Below are positions 47,680 through 58,730 of a stretch of DNA of 64,000 nt, one piece after another (position 1 is the first letter of the stretch; each line of letters starts with the position of its first letter). Below the pieces are notes generated by a model that saw nothing but the letters and a program-made list of their open reading frames with translations, was not told where the DNA came from and ran no database searches. Made by a program: the position numbers and the translations under genes. This stretch comes from Neoconidiobolus thromboides FSU 785 (taxonomy: Eukaryota; Entomophthoromycota; Entomophthoromycetes; Entomophthorales; Neoconidiobolaceae), in contig MU626303.1 in assembly GCA_025603075.1 (NCBI GenBank), forward strand, positions 1-64,000, in the 5' to 3' direction.

Positions 47680-49272
47680 TCAATTAGCACTCTCAGTGTT
47701 ATCATTTTCATGTACTAAACTAACATAGCTTCCTCCTTCTCCTTCTCCTTCTTTTTTCTCTGGCTTATAATTTTTTACTGTTCCTGGTCTTCTACAAACC
47801 GGACAGTTGTTGGATCCAGTAGTTAACCACTTATCAATACAATCTGTATGGAATGCATGTTGACACTTCAATATTCTAAGTGCATCTTTATCAACATATT
47901 CTGTAAGGCATACTTGACACATATTCCCGTTCAAAATACTTATTCCTTCTTTTAAGAACAAGCTATCCTCAAAGATCACCTCGGTTGTTTGACGCTGGAC
48001 TTCTGGTAATGTAGTGGTTGGTGGACGTGCAGGTCCAAGAAGACTAGAGAGTCTTAAAAGATCCTCATACGATGGATTATCGGATAACGCTCCGGTAAGT
48101 ATGGGATGATTTTCCGGATAATTTGAACCAACTACATAGATAATCCAGCTGCGCCTTGCTGGTGGAACAGGACTTGTTTCCCGGTTAGATTCACTTTGCT
48201 GTCCTTGAGATACATCATCTTCAGGAGCATTTACTGGGGAGCTAACTGCTGCTTGAGCTTGAGCTTGAGCTTGAGCTTCTTGGGTTGCTCTTGTCCTTGA
48301 GCGTGTTTGAGGCCCTGAAGTAGGTGGATCCCTACCCCTTTCACTTTCATTTGGAACACTTCTAATACCGATAATAAGGACAGGCACTGTTCCAACTCTG
48401 TTGTTAGTTCCAAATGATGAATTATTAGATTCAGCTTGACTATTGTTATCATTTGCTGGAGCAGGAGGATTTTCAGGAGCTACGTTAGTTTGCTCATTTG
48501 GCACTCCTGGATTAGTAGTTTGCTGATCTGCTGCTCCAGCTGGCTCATCTGCTGAATGGGACATTCTAAAAACCCTGAATACTGCAGTGGTTCCATCCGA
48601 ATTGTCTGTTGCTTCTGATATAAGAGACAGTCTTGGGAAAGGCTCGCTCGAATTTTCATTTTGCTCTTGTAAATGATTTAAAAATGAATCCATAAAGCTT
48701 GCTGCACTTCTTGTTGTTTGTGCTTGTTCTTGGCTTCTTGTAGCCTGTTCCATACTTCTTTGGTGCTCATGAGCTGTTAAGCTTATAGCACTTGCTGCTG
48801 CTGCGAGCATTCGGGTAAGTGCGGCATTAGCTGATGGCAATGCCGCTCTACCGCCAAAGCCGACCTCTTGAGGAAGTGTTTGATTTTCCCGCGTGAAATT
48901 GGCGCCATCCATAAGTTGACGAAGAGCTTCGCTAACCTGGTCGGAGGTTGGAACAACTGGAGGACGAGCAATGGGTGATGTTGGGCCATTCCCCTCATTT
49001 CTTAAAGGTCCTCTTTCTAATGCTCTTAATCTATTATATGTTTGTCTATTTAAACCTCTTGTACGTATATCATCTAGTATTGAAGTCACGCTAGGATTCC
49101 TTTGGTTTCCTGAAGATAAGTATGGATGAGTTGCGCTTGTTCTGGACCTATCTCTAGAATTATTTCTAGATGGCCTTTGGGGCCCACCTGACCCTTGGTT
49201 TGAATCTTGTCTAGAATTTGAATCATTGTTTTCTTCTTCACGTTCGCCTAAGCCTGAAAAAGTTTGACCCAT
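47680..49272 (-). CDS. RING-H2 E3 ubiquitin ligase, predicted N-myristoylated
   Basis: Intronless, 530 aa. The C-terminal RING-H2 finger (about 452-493) reads CQVC, then CQHAFH, TDC and CPVC (C3H2C3), which implies E3 ubiquitin ligase activity. The protein starts MGQTFSG, fitting the N-myristoylation consensus (Gly2, Ser6), so it may attach to membranes. Most of the protein before the RING is disordered: Ser, Gln, Asn and Pro rich, including an AQAQAQAQA run from a GAGCTT-type hexanucleotide repeat (about 48250-48278). The plan (acylated start, disordered middle, C-terminal RING) recalls ZNRF-type ligases, but no closer match is claimed. Higher GC than the neighbourhood. Confidence 0.88.
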   Translation of the reverse strand: MGQTFSGLGEREEENNDSNSRQDSNQGSGGPQRPSRNNSRDRSRTSATHPYLSSGNQRNPSVTSILDDIRTRGLNRQTYNRLRALERGPLRNEGNGPTSPIARPPVVPTSDQVSEALRQLMDGANFTRENQTLPQEVGFGGRAALPSANAALTRMLAAAASAISLTAHEHQRSMEQATRSQEQAQTTRSAASFMDSFLNHLQEQNENSSEPFPRLSLISEATDNSDGTTAVFRVFRMSHSADEPAGAADQQTTNPGVPNEQTNVAPENPPAPANDNNSQAESNNSSFGTNNRVGTVPVLIIGIRSVPNESERGRDPPTSGPQTRSRTRATQEAQAQAQAQAAVSSPVNAPEDDVSQGQQSESNRETSPVPPARRSWIIYVVGSNYPENHPILTGALSDNPSYEDLLRLSSLLGPARPPTTTLPEVQRQTTEVIFEDSLFLKEGISILNGNMCQVCLTEYVDKDALRILKCQHAFHTDCIDKWLTTGSNNCPVCRRPGTVKNYKPEKKEGEGEGGSYVSLVHENDNTESAN

Positions 49273-50870
49273 AATGAACTTATATGAACTAAAATATGCC
49301 TTTTATTAATTTAAATATACACTCGAACGATATATAGGTTTATGAAGGATGTAAATTAGTAGCATAGAGGGTAATAAACTCACTTTAAATTTTTATGTGG
49401 GGGATTGTATTTAAAAAGTTTATAAAATATAATGACTACCATTGTTTAAATACATGCCTTTATGTATCTGATTGGTTTAAGCAATTTTTAAAGTTCAAAC
49501 CTTCCAATCATATTCATATCTATATCACATTTATGCTTTATTGAATCTCACTAAATTATGCCTAAAATAATTTTAGCTGTCATGAATCAAATCAAGCTAA
49601 AAATTGTTGCAGCTCTTTTGTGACTTCATTAATTTCTCATTTGAAAAATAAACTTATCAAATTCAGTTAAAATACACAAAACCTATGTTTAAAAATTAGC
49701 CATACAAATATTTTAATTACAAAAACCACTGCTAAAAAATTTGAGCAAGAATTGTATCAGCTGAAAAGTCATATTTCTATAAACCTATTTTGTCTGTGTT
49801 TGTAATTTGCTATATAAAAAGCTTGCATCATTTTAATAAATATCGATTTTTTATGAGAATAGCTAATCTTTTATATTGCTTAGTTAAGAAAATACATAGA
49901 TAGTAAGATTATTAATAACATATAATTTAAAATCCATACATTGACTTTATATTATATTATCAAAACAGATATTTAAGAACGAGTGTTTTAGCAGAAATGG
50001 CTGAATTTGTTAACGTATATGCTATTAAGATATTTGAAAATAAAAGTTGATATTTTAATGAAGAACCATAGTTACTAACTCTTGATTAAAATTTATTTAA
50101 TCGTTTAGGATGAATAAGCAAGTTACTTTGTCGTCGAAAATAATTGTTTAGATCAGCTTTAAAAGCAGTACAGTATTAATATATCATATCTAAAAAAACC
50201 AAAAGGCTTAGTTGTAATCTCATCTAATGTTTTTGATTTCAATTACAACAAACCATACGATATTATGTGATAAAATGGTCTTTTTCTTTTATGTATAAAA
50301 ATAATTTTATTATTTTTTTCATTTCTATTACTAATACACAATTATCTATTTTCACGAAAATAAAATATTTGGCATACATTTCAATTAAGTGAAGATCTTG
50401 ATAAAGTGGAAAGATACTTGCAGCGTTTTTAAATAAAATATAATAACTAAATAGCAATAATACTTATTAAAAAATTCCACTAATAAAAAATAAAGCTATA
50501 AGATAAGGTTATTCAATACATATAGTATTATAAATTTTATAGTATTTTTAAAAATTTTATAATTATTTTAAATTTGAAACATTTTAATTAATTTTAGTTT
50601 TATTACTTTTTTATTTTCTTACACAGTTCTTAAAAGTAAATAAATTAATATAACTTTATATATTAATAATTAAATTATTATAATCATATTTATTTTAATA
50701 ATTTTTAAATATAAATAAAATAAATAAAAAATGTAAAGATTATTTATAAATTTTATAAAGTCTATTTAAAGTTTCAAATCAGTATTTAAAATTATATACT
50801 ATAGGACGTGAAAAATGTTATAAAATTTTTATCAGTTAAAAAGCTGATTTATCATAATAAACCAAACATT

Positions 50871-51080
50871 ATATGGGGATGTATTTTGTGTTTAAGAATT
50901 AGACTAATAATTTTTCCGCTCAAATAGTGCTTAAAAGCTAAAAAAGTGATGAAGCTAAAAAAACTTTCATATTTTCATATGGTAAAAGTTTTTTAGCTTC
51001 ATCACTTTTTTAGCTTTTAAGCACTATTTGAGCGGAAAAATTATTAGTCTAATTCTTAAACACAAAATACATCCCCATAT
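50871..51080. repeat. Palindromic MITE pair: two copies head to head with identical 92-bp arms
   Basis: The left arm (50871-50962) and the reverse complement of the right arm (50989-51080) are identical over about 92 bp and flank a spacer of about 26 bp. Each arm is a nearly complete copy of the short repeat (copies 16 and 17). Both share private changes not seen in other copies, such as TTAGACTAATA in place of TTTACTAACA and GCTAAAAAAGTGATG. A transcript would fold into one long hairpin. Confidence 0.9.
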
Positions 51081-51199
51081 ATATAATATAAAACAAAAAG
51101 GAGTAAAGAGGGTAAAAGCCAATTATTTACCTTCAAAAATTAGTCAAAAGGATAAGATACTTAACTATTTTATTTGTATAGATATTTGACAGTCAAACT

Positions 51200-51308
51200 T
51201 ATATTGAGATGTATTTTGTGTTTAAGAATTTTACTAACAAATTTTCCGTTCAAGTGTTCAAATAGTGCTTAAAATGGAAAAGTAATGAGGTTAAAATACT
51301 CCCATATA
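51200..51308 (+). mobile_element. Short MITE-like repeat, copy 18
   Basis: Begins TATATTGAGATGTATTTTGTG, carries a small insertion (TTCAAGTGTTCAAATAGTGC), and ends TACTCCCATATA. It lies 120 bp beyond the palindromic pair. Confidence 0.7.
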
Positions 51309-52183
51309 TTAGCTAAAATATTTGAATAAGAATAATTATTTAGTCTGAGCTAAAAAATCAACTAGTAATAAATTTAAAGTGTTAGCTAGTAATTTAAGTT
51401 AACTCTAAAATCCTTATAGAAACTATTATTTTTTTAATAAAAAAAGGTATATCTCGAATATTCACCATTAACCACTTTTAGAGCCATAGTTAGATCTGAT
51501 TATAATTAGGGGCTATAGTGGTAAGGTTTTATAGAATTTGAGCTTTAAAAATATTATGAATTGTATAGTATTATATGTGTTAAATAACCTTACCTTTTAT
51601 AGCTTCATTTTTTACTAATAGAATTTTTTAACAAGTATTGTTGTTATTATATTAATACAAGAATACTTAAAACAACTCTTTGCTTCATTAAGATCTCTGC
51701 TTGATTGAGATTTATATTAAAACCAGTTAAATTTTTATATCCAATTACATTTAAACATTCAAAAGTTAAAGTAAGAATTGTATACTTTGAATATTTGATA
51801 AATACATGTAATATAAAACAAAAATCTAAAAATAGGTAATGATAAATGCATGTCCAAGTGAGAGTGTTTGGTAACAATGCTTGGTAAAGACTTGTCTAAT
51901 TTTAAAATACTTCAAAAAAACCGTAAATTAGATTAAAAAACAATTGTGGCTTATTTTTTAAAGGATTAGCACTTTACTTCAGATTTAAAAAAAGTAACTA
52001 ATTTTAGATAAAATTTTAGTGCTAGTAGTATTAGTATTAGTATTAGGAGTAAAGTTAGTATTAATTTTAGCATCTTTATTTTAAAATTTGTCACCTGTTT
52101 ATTTATGAAATAAGAGTTAATTCTTGATTTTTTTTTACTAAAACATTAGCTTAGTTAAATAATTCATTTATCTTATACATACC

Positions 52184-52261
52184 TTTAAAGTTAACTTGGC
52201 TTCTGTTTCAGAAAGTAATATTTCCATCACTGTTTGGAAATTGGATGTTAAAAAACGGATC
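52184..52261 (-). other. Possible orphan coding exon
   Basis: On the minus strand an ATG opens 27 codons (MIRFLTSNFQ.. to ..EAKLTLK) followed by a canonical donor GTATGT. No continuation in frame was found downstream. Codon use looks protein-like. It could be a first exon of an undetected gene or a fragment of a duplicated gene. Confidence 0.2.
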
Positions 52262-52347
52262 ATAGTGTTGTAAATATTAAATAAAATAATATTTAGCATT
52301 AAGGATCAACAGTATATAAACTAAATCGTTAAGTCATTAAAATTTAA

Positions 52348-53217
52348 ATGTCAATTATTTCTTCAAAAGCAAAACAGTCATTAAAAATAGTAAAAAAGTA
52401 CCGACCATGGATTAACAAAAAAGAAATTCTATATACCATACCTGCTATATTATGGTTATTAATGAATATATATTTTGTTTACTTGGGTATCTCGGTAGCA
52501 GATAAAGTGAATCGATTCAATTATTTACCAAAAGATCAAAAGATATTATTGATCGATCCATTATTAGAAGCTCTCTCTGAAGAATTCAAACAAACTACGC
52601 TACCAAAAGATATATCAGACATATTAGTAAGGGTTGCACTTTTATTAGTTATTGCAAGGATGATTTTAGGTGGGAAAATAACTTTATTGTTAGCACGAAG
52701 GCTATCCTATTTAATAGGATTTCTTTATTTGTTAAGAATTCCGTTTATGATGATGACTTTATTTCCAAATCCTTTATTGGACTGTATTCCTGATATAAAT
52801 CCAAATATTTTTGAAAATAGCCTTGAGTTGTTATTTCAGCAGAAAGCGTCTTGTGGAGACTTAATGTTCTCTGGTCATACCGTTATGTTTATGATATCTT
52901 CTTTAGTTTGGATAGATTACCCGGTTGCAAAAATGGGGATAGCAAGGATACTTATTACAGTTATAATTTTAACATATGGTATACTTAGTATATTAAGTTT
53001 AATTGCATCTTCTTATCATTATACTATTGATGTTGTAGTATCCGTTATTGTGTGTTTGACTACTTGGAAGTTATATCATTTCCTTGTCCAAAGTAAATAC
53101 TTTGATGATACCTGGTATGGTAGATTTTTCTTATTTATTGATCAAGAGCAATATATGTTACTGTATAAAAAACACAATCATATATTACCCATGTATCACA
53201 ATACTCTAGCTAGTTAA
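52348..53217 (+). CDS. Sphingomyelin-synthase-like PAP2 protein (phosphatidyl:ceramide phosphotransferase family)
   Basis: Intronless, 289 aa with about six hydrophobic segments. It has the sphingomyelin synthase signatures: the D2 pattern R-R-x8-Y-x2-R-x6-T is met exactly by residues 117-137 (from ARRLSY to FMMMT), D3 is CGDLMFSGHT (His177) and D4 is HYTIDVVVS (His224, Asp228), giving the His-His-Asp triad. Such enzymes transfer a phospho-headgroup from a phospholipid to ceramide in Golgi or plasma membrane. The D1 motif is not clearly seen, and the SAM domain of animal SMS1 is absent. Product (sphingomyelin, ceramide phosphoethanolamine or other) cannot be told. Fungi usually use Aur1, which lacks this D2 pattern. 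Confidence 0.85.
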   Translation: MSIISSKAKQSLKIVKKYRPWINKKEILYTIPAILWLLMNIYFVYLGISVADKVNRFNYLPKDQKILLIDPLLEALSEEFKQTTLPKDISDILVRVALLLVIARMILGGKITLLLARRLSYLIGFLYLLRIPFMMMTLFPNPLLDCIPDINPNIFENSLELLFQQKASCGDLMFSGHTVMFMISSLVWIDYPVAKMGIARILITVIILTYGILSILSLIASSYHYTIDVVVSVIVCLTTWKLYHFLVQSKYFDDTWYGRFFLFIDQEQYMLLYKKHNHILPMYHNTLAS

Positions 53218-53648
53218 GATAGCTCATATAAAAGGAGGTAGTTATAAATTAAAATTAATAGATACAATAGGGAACCTTAGCTAATATTTAGAATTATCTT
53301 TTATTGGCAAATAGGGTTTTATGAGATTTTTGTAGTTCTAATGTAAATCCGTGTTCCCTAAAGCGATTTTAATTATGCCATATTTATCATAATGTGAAGT
53401 TATAAGTGTAATTTCATACATTATCTAATTTCGCCCATTTGTTTTTTAAGGAGCTTTAAAAGCAGTCATAATGTTCTAAAAATAAAATCATTGGCTAAAA
53501 ATAGTTTTTGATTCAATCAGAAGTGATTGAATTGATTAGAGGAATGAGGCTCTAAAAGGACTCGAAGCAAAGTCATGAAACTAATCTCTTTTATAATTAA
53601 TTTGAATAGTAATAAAAACAGTTTGTAAAATATAATTTAATATAATTA
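53218..53648. other. Intergenic region, SMS-like / rhomboid
   Basis: 431 bp; nothing recognised. Confidence 0.5.
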
Positions 53649-54925
53649 ATGTATAACAATAATCAAAATCATAATAATAACCATCATAATTATAATAATG
53701 GTTATTCAAATCAACCTTATTCTTCTCATCATGAAGAATATATAATGACTAGTAAAGATGAGCAAAATAATTATTACACAGCTCCAGCAAACGCACCACT
53801 TCCTTCTCATGTCAAAAGTGCAAGAATATCTCAAAGTCCATTGATCAATCCAGAAAGTTTAACACCAAATAGAATATTTAAAAGTAATAACACTTCTTAC
53901 CGCCCTTATTTTACTTATATTGTTACTTTGGCTCAAGTTGCAGTTTTTATTTATCAATTAGTAAATATGTATAACTTAACTGGTTCTGTTATTCAAACAC
54001 AACCCTTTTTTAATTATTTAATTGGTCCTTCACCTGAAGTAATTAGTTTTTTAGTTTATTATTAATATAGTTCAATAATTGTATTGATTTAGGTATTAAT
54101 TAACCAAGGAGCACGTTTTATCCCGTGTATGAAACCTGACTTAGAAACTAAAGCACAATTTCCATGCCCAACCACATCAAGTTCTTTAACACCATCCAGT
54201 TGTAGTTTACAAGATTTATGTGGGATATCTACTTTTAGTAATAATATTCCAGATCAATGGTACCGATTCATTACCCCAATCTTTTTGCATGGTGGTGTTG
54301 TTCATATCTTATTAAATTTATTATCTCAAATGTCCATATCTTCTAATTTAGAAGCCAAATATGGACCATTTCGATTATTTTTTGTTTATTTTGCTTCAGG
54401 TATTGGGGGTAATTTATTAGGGTCTAACTTAGCTTTAACTAAAACTTGTAAGTTTTTTATATTTAATAGTTTATACTTTATAGTAATATTAATTTTATAG
54501 CTTCTGTTGGTGCTTCTGGTGCTATTTTTGGATTAATTGCATGTGATTTATTAGATCTATTATTATATTGGGATCATGTATTATCTCCATGGTGTGAATT
54601 ATTAAAAGTTGTATTATGTATTATAGTATCATTTGCTTTAGGACTTATTCCCATAGTAGATAATTTTGCTCATATTGGTGGGTTTGTAACTGGATTATTA
54701 GCAGGTGGTACTGTTATGTTATCTCATCGTCATCCTACTTCTAAACGTAAAGTCACTTGGGGATTTCTTATTTTTATGATGGTATTATCATTAATACTTT
54801 TAATTGTATTTTATTATTTTACAATTAATGGATTTTATACTCAAAATTGGCTACAAAATTGCCCAAATTGCAAATATTTGAATTGTGTACCAATTGCTGG
54901 ATTATGCGATAAGTTTTCAGTTTAA
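53649..54925 (+). CDS. Rhomboid-family intramembrane serine protease
   Basis: Three exons (53649-54038, 54093-54447, 54501-54925) give 389 aa. A cytosolic Asn/His/Tyr-rich N-terminus (about 1-85) precedes a first TM helix. A lumenal loop with several Cys follows, then the rhomboid core: WYRFITPIFLHGGVVHILLN, SGIGGNLLGSN, the catalytic serine in VGASGAIFGL and the catalytic His in NFAHIGGFVTGLLAG. A seventh TM helix and a Cys-rich tail (NCPNCKYLNC) end the protein. Both catalytic residues are present, so it should be an active protease rather than an iRhom. The plan resembles secretory-pathway rhomboids; substrates are unknown. Confidence 0.92.
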
Positions 54926-54996
54926 ATTCAAATTCAAGTAATTAACATAAAAATGAGAATAATAATAAATAATATAATATAATATTTTATTTTATT

Positions 54997-57900
54997 TTAA
55001 TCTTTTAAATTTTTAATATTTAAAGATAAAGATTTCTTTTTTAATCTAGTAGCTTGTTTAACTAAATTACTTTTTAATAAATTCTTATCCATTTTAGTAT
55101 AATTGGAATTATTTAGGACATTTTCAATTTGTAATAAAATTTTATTGTCATCTTCATCTAATAATAAAAATAAAGAATTAATAAATAAATATTAATTAGT
55201 CAATTACCTTCAACCATCATTTGATGTAATTGATTTTTTAATTGAGTTATTGGTATTTCTAATGTAGATTCTCTAGAAGTTTCCATTATCTCTTCATTCT
55301 TTAATTCTTTTATATCCTCTTTTTTTCCCCTTATATTGTCCTCTTTTTCATCCTCGTTTTTATTCTCTTTCTTTAATTCGTACTTTTCTTGTTTACTTTC
55401 TGTTGATAAAGTAATTAAATTGTCCATATTATTTTTATTGTCCTCATTTCCAATCTCATCTTTCTCATTTAATTTATTTTCATCAACTTGTATTAATTCT
55501 TCCAAGCTCTCATTTAACGTCGCCAGTTTCTCCTCTGTTATTAAAGGGGATAGCACAGGTACTTCTGGATTTTTCAAATACTTATCCGATGGTGAAGCTA
55601 GGCCATCCGTTTCTAAATCTAATGAATATTCGGATCCAAATTCCGTTTCTGATACTAAATCTAAGGATTCCACATCAAACAGTTTTGGTAATTTAAAAGA
55701 TAATTGTTGAGTGGAATTCGAAGTTATTGAACGTCTACGGATTTTGACACTTTTTCTCTTTTTTTCTTGAATTTCATTAATACTACGTACTCCCATAGCA
55801 AAATTACCATCCGGCACAGGTGTATATTTATTTCTCTATAGTAAAAATAGTTAAATTGAATTAACAATATTAAATTTTATTAAATTCATAATTGAATTAA
55901 GGAAAACTTACAAATAAATTACCAAATGCATTTTCTTTTCTTTTTCTAGCTTGTTCTTCTGTTTCAATAGCATTTCTTAATCGTTGACTTTCTACTCTTT
56001 CCTCATCAAATTGCGCTAATGATTCATCAAATTTACTAATTAAATTAGGTATAAAAGCTAATAAAGAAAAGAATCTATTAAATTTATAATTTCACATGAA
56101 TCAATTTTTTAAAACTTACGAAATTCAGGTCCAACAATAGGTGCTTCTGCTCCTGACATAGCTAATTTAAATAACAATTTTTCTCGATATAATGAAGATA
56201 ATATTTTTTCTCTTGAAATTTTATTTATATCTTCAATAAAGCTTAATGGCATTGGTTTAATCATTTCACTTGCTCTTAACGTAATCTTCTCATTACGCTT
56301 ATAATATTCTTCAATTGCCTAAAATAAGATTTTATTTATTTGTTTTTGTATTGTAGTAGAATATTTATAAATTACTCTCTTAGTTACTTCTTTTAATTTA
56401 ATATGCAAATGGGTTTCCGATGGTTTAACTGGAGTGTATGAAGGTAAATAAATATTAAAATAATAAATTAGAATAGTTTCATAGTGCTAATTAAATTTAA
56501 TATAATTAATTAGTTATAATAGAGTTATAATAGAATAAATAAATTTACTTGTTGATAATAACTTGGACATTTGACCATGAATTTTCTAGCTTCTTCTTCC
56601 CATTTCTTCATAGCATTACGATTAGGTTCATATAAATTAGTTCTTGGTACAAGACCTTATAATAAATTTATAAATTTATATTTTTTATTTACAATTAATT
56701 TTATATACAAAATAAATTATATTATTACTTACTTAATACTTTAAATAGCTCTTTAAAATTAAAACCTAAAATAATTAGAAATGCTTCATATTTAAATTGT
56801 GGTTTAGTAAATTGAAATTTTTGATATCCTCCTTTTGAACTATCATAATTAGGTGCCATTCGACTTAAATAGCCAATTATGGGATAATCTTCATATTTAG
56901 AACTTCCACTGACATAAATCTAAATCAAATAAAATTATTATTATTATATTTATTAATTCGATTATTTAATTAAAGTTGAAATATTACTGGCCAACAATCT
57001 TCTAATTTGGTATTATCAATAAATTCTTCCACTAGACTGGACCTTGGTAAAACATATGAATCATATGGATACCTTGCATCTGGAGCTATTGCTTCCATTT
57101 TTTTCTTTTCATAAGTTAACGTAGGAATAGCTTTTCTTACTAACTAATATAATATACTTTAATCATTTCTTATTATTTTACTATTTTATTATAATAAATA
57201 ATTTACCCAATTAGGCATCATATTATCATGCCATTGATCATCAGGAATTGGATGAGGATATTGTCCAATGTGATTATTTCGATGAAAATGAATAATTTGT
57301 AAACAATTTTTTCGATCTTGAGGATCTTTAATTATATTAATTATTAATTTGTATTATTATTATTTATTATTTATTATCATTATAAAATTAACTTACTATC
57401 TTTATCAATAAAATCAACTAATAAACCATGATCCAATAACTTATTAGTTCTTCTATACTCGTATTTAATTTGTTCAATTTGAGAAGTTAAACAAGCTTTT
57501 AAATCCATCATGCTACTTAATGTTGTTACTGAACCTATTATTTTTGAATTACAATTAGTACCATTTTAAAAATTAATAACAATAACTGATAATTCACCTC
57601 CTCTAGGAATAGCAAACTTCTCCAAACATTCTTTGTAATGTCCTTTTTCTAAATTATGCCATTTCAACTGAAATATAGAAAATCGCATATCCGCAAAGAA
57701 GTCGCCTTCATAATAATTACTTCCTGGTACATTAATACCATTGATTTCATTTCGGAAATTCTAAAAAATAAACAGGAAGGTACGAATGAATTACTTTAAT
57801 ACGAAATGTGTAACTTTCAATAATTACCAAATCCCCATCATTTAAAGGTAATGGTGGCCCATAACCTGTAAAAAAAGCAGTAAATGAACGGGTTTTACTA

Positions 57901-58496
57901 TAAGGTGCACGGCCCTAAAAGTATTATTATTGTTCCTTTCTTTTTCTTATTGTACTAAGCTTATGATTGATTTATACTTACCTCCCCTAATTTTTCAAAC
58001 CCATATCTTAATCGAAATAATAATGCATATTCATAAGCTGCTTTTAAAGCTGCTTTTAAATTAAATGTATCTTTAGCTTCCACTTTAAATAATTTTTTAA
58101 AAAATTCTTTTAATCCATAATCATAGATCGTTCTAGACTAAAAGAATTAAAATTTAATTTTGATGTTTTATTTTAAAATTAAAATTGAAATTGAAATCTA
58201 TTGTTTACCTGTATATAAATAGGTTCTTCTTGAAATGTAACTAATACTACTTGAATATCTGAAGCTTTGGAAAATAAATGACCTTTTTCCTAATAAAAAA
58301 ATAGCTTCCAGTAAATAATCTTAATTTTAAAACTGAACACTTAATTTACAGTAAATAAAAATTTAATCACTCTTTTAGAAGCATCTAAAGCAGACATACT
58401 ATGTCCAAAATATTGATACATTCCCGGACTTGTATCCAAGATAAATATAGCTAACAAATCAGGCGCTTTGTCTTCACCTCGTGGCTTTTCACTCAT
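54997..58496 (-). CDS. Integrator complex subunit 6-like protein (VWA domain)
   Basis: Fifteen minus-strand exons (58350-58496, 58209-58289, 57982-58137, 57828-57914, 57598-57760, 57397-57534, 57207-57325, 56988-57143, 56733-56919, 56549-56655, 56376-56486, 56120-56318, 55912-56057, 55208-55835, 54997-55157) give 861 aa, near the size of animal INTS6. The N-terminal VWA domain starts LLAIFILDTSPGM (MIDAS-like DxS) and has VVLVTFQEEP, KAALKAAYEYALL and APYSKTRSFTAFFTGYGPPL. A middle domain contains SSLVEEFIDNTKLEDCWPIY and YPIIGYLSRM. A long acidic, disordered region follows. The last 50 residues (TKMDKNLLKSNLVKQATRLK) resemble the INTS6/SAGE1/DDX26B C-terminal helical domain. Integrator trims snRNAs and attenuates Pol II. 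Exons 11 and 13 have the least certain acceptors. Confidence 0.78.
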
Positions 58497-58730
58497 TATT
58501 TTGGAATGGGAAGTTTAAATTGTTAAAAAAGATAAATTTCTTTTGACTGGTTTTTTTTAGATAATTTTTTCAAGTGATTTCTATTAGTAATAATTTCCTT
58601 TTTAGGTTAATCTAGTATCAATGACGCCAGAAGCATTTGAGAGAATTTCAATTTCTTAACATGAAAAGTATTTAAATTTTGATTCCTTTCTTTTATTTTC
58701 TTATCATTTTTAGACAATTGAAATTAAATA

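Larger units (their letters stand above)
49273..52347. other. Repeat-rich intergenic region (3.1 kb)
   Basis: No gene supported. It contains the large palindromic MITE pair (50871-51080), another copy (51200-51308), an AT-only stretch around 50460-50800 and a TAGTAT-type repeat near 52020-52050. A possible orphan exon on the minus strand lies at about 52184-52261. Confidence 0.5.

Noticed and set aside
51647-51877. 76-codon minus-strand frame
   Set aside because: No motif, AT-driven composition, no splice support; might be noise in the 49-52 kb gap.
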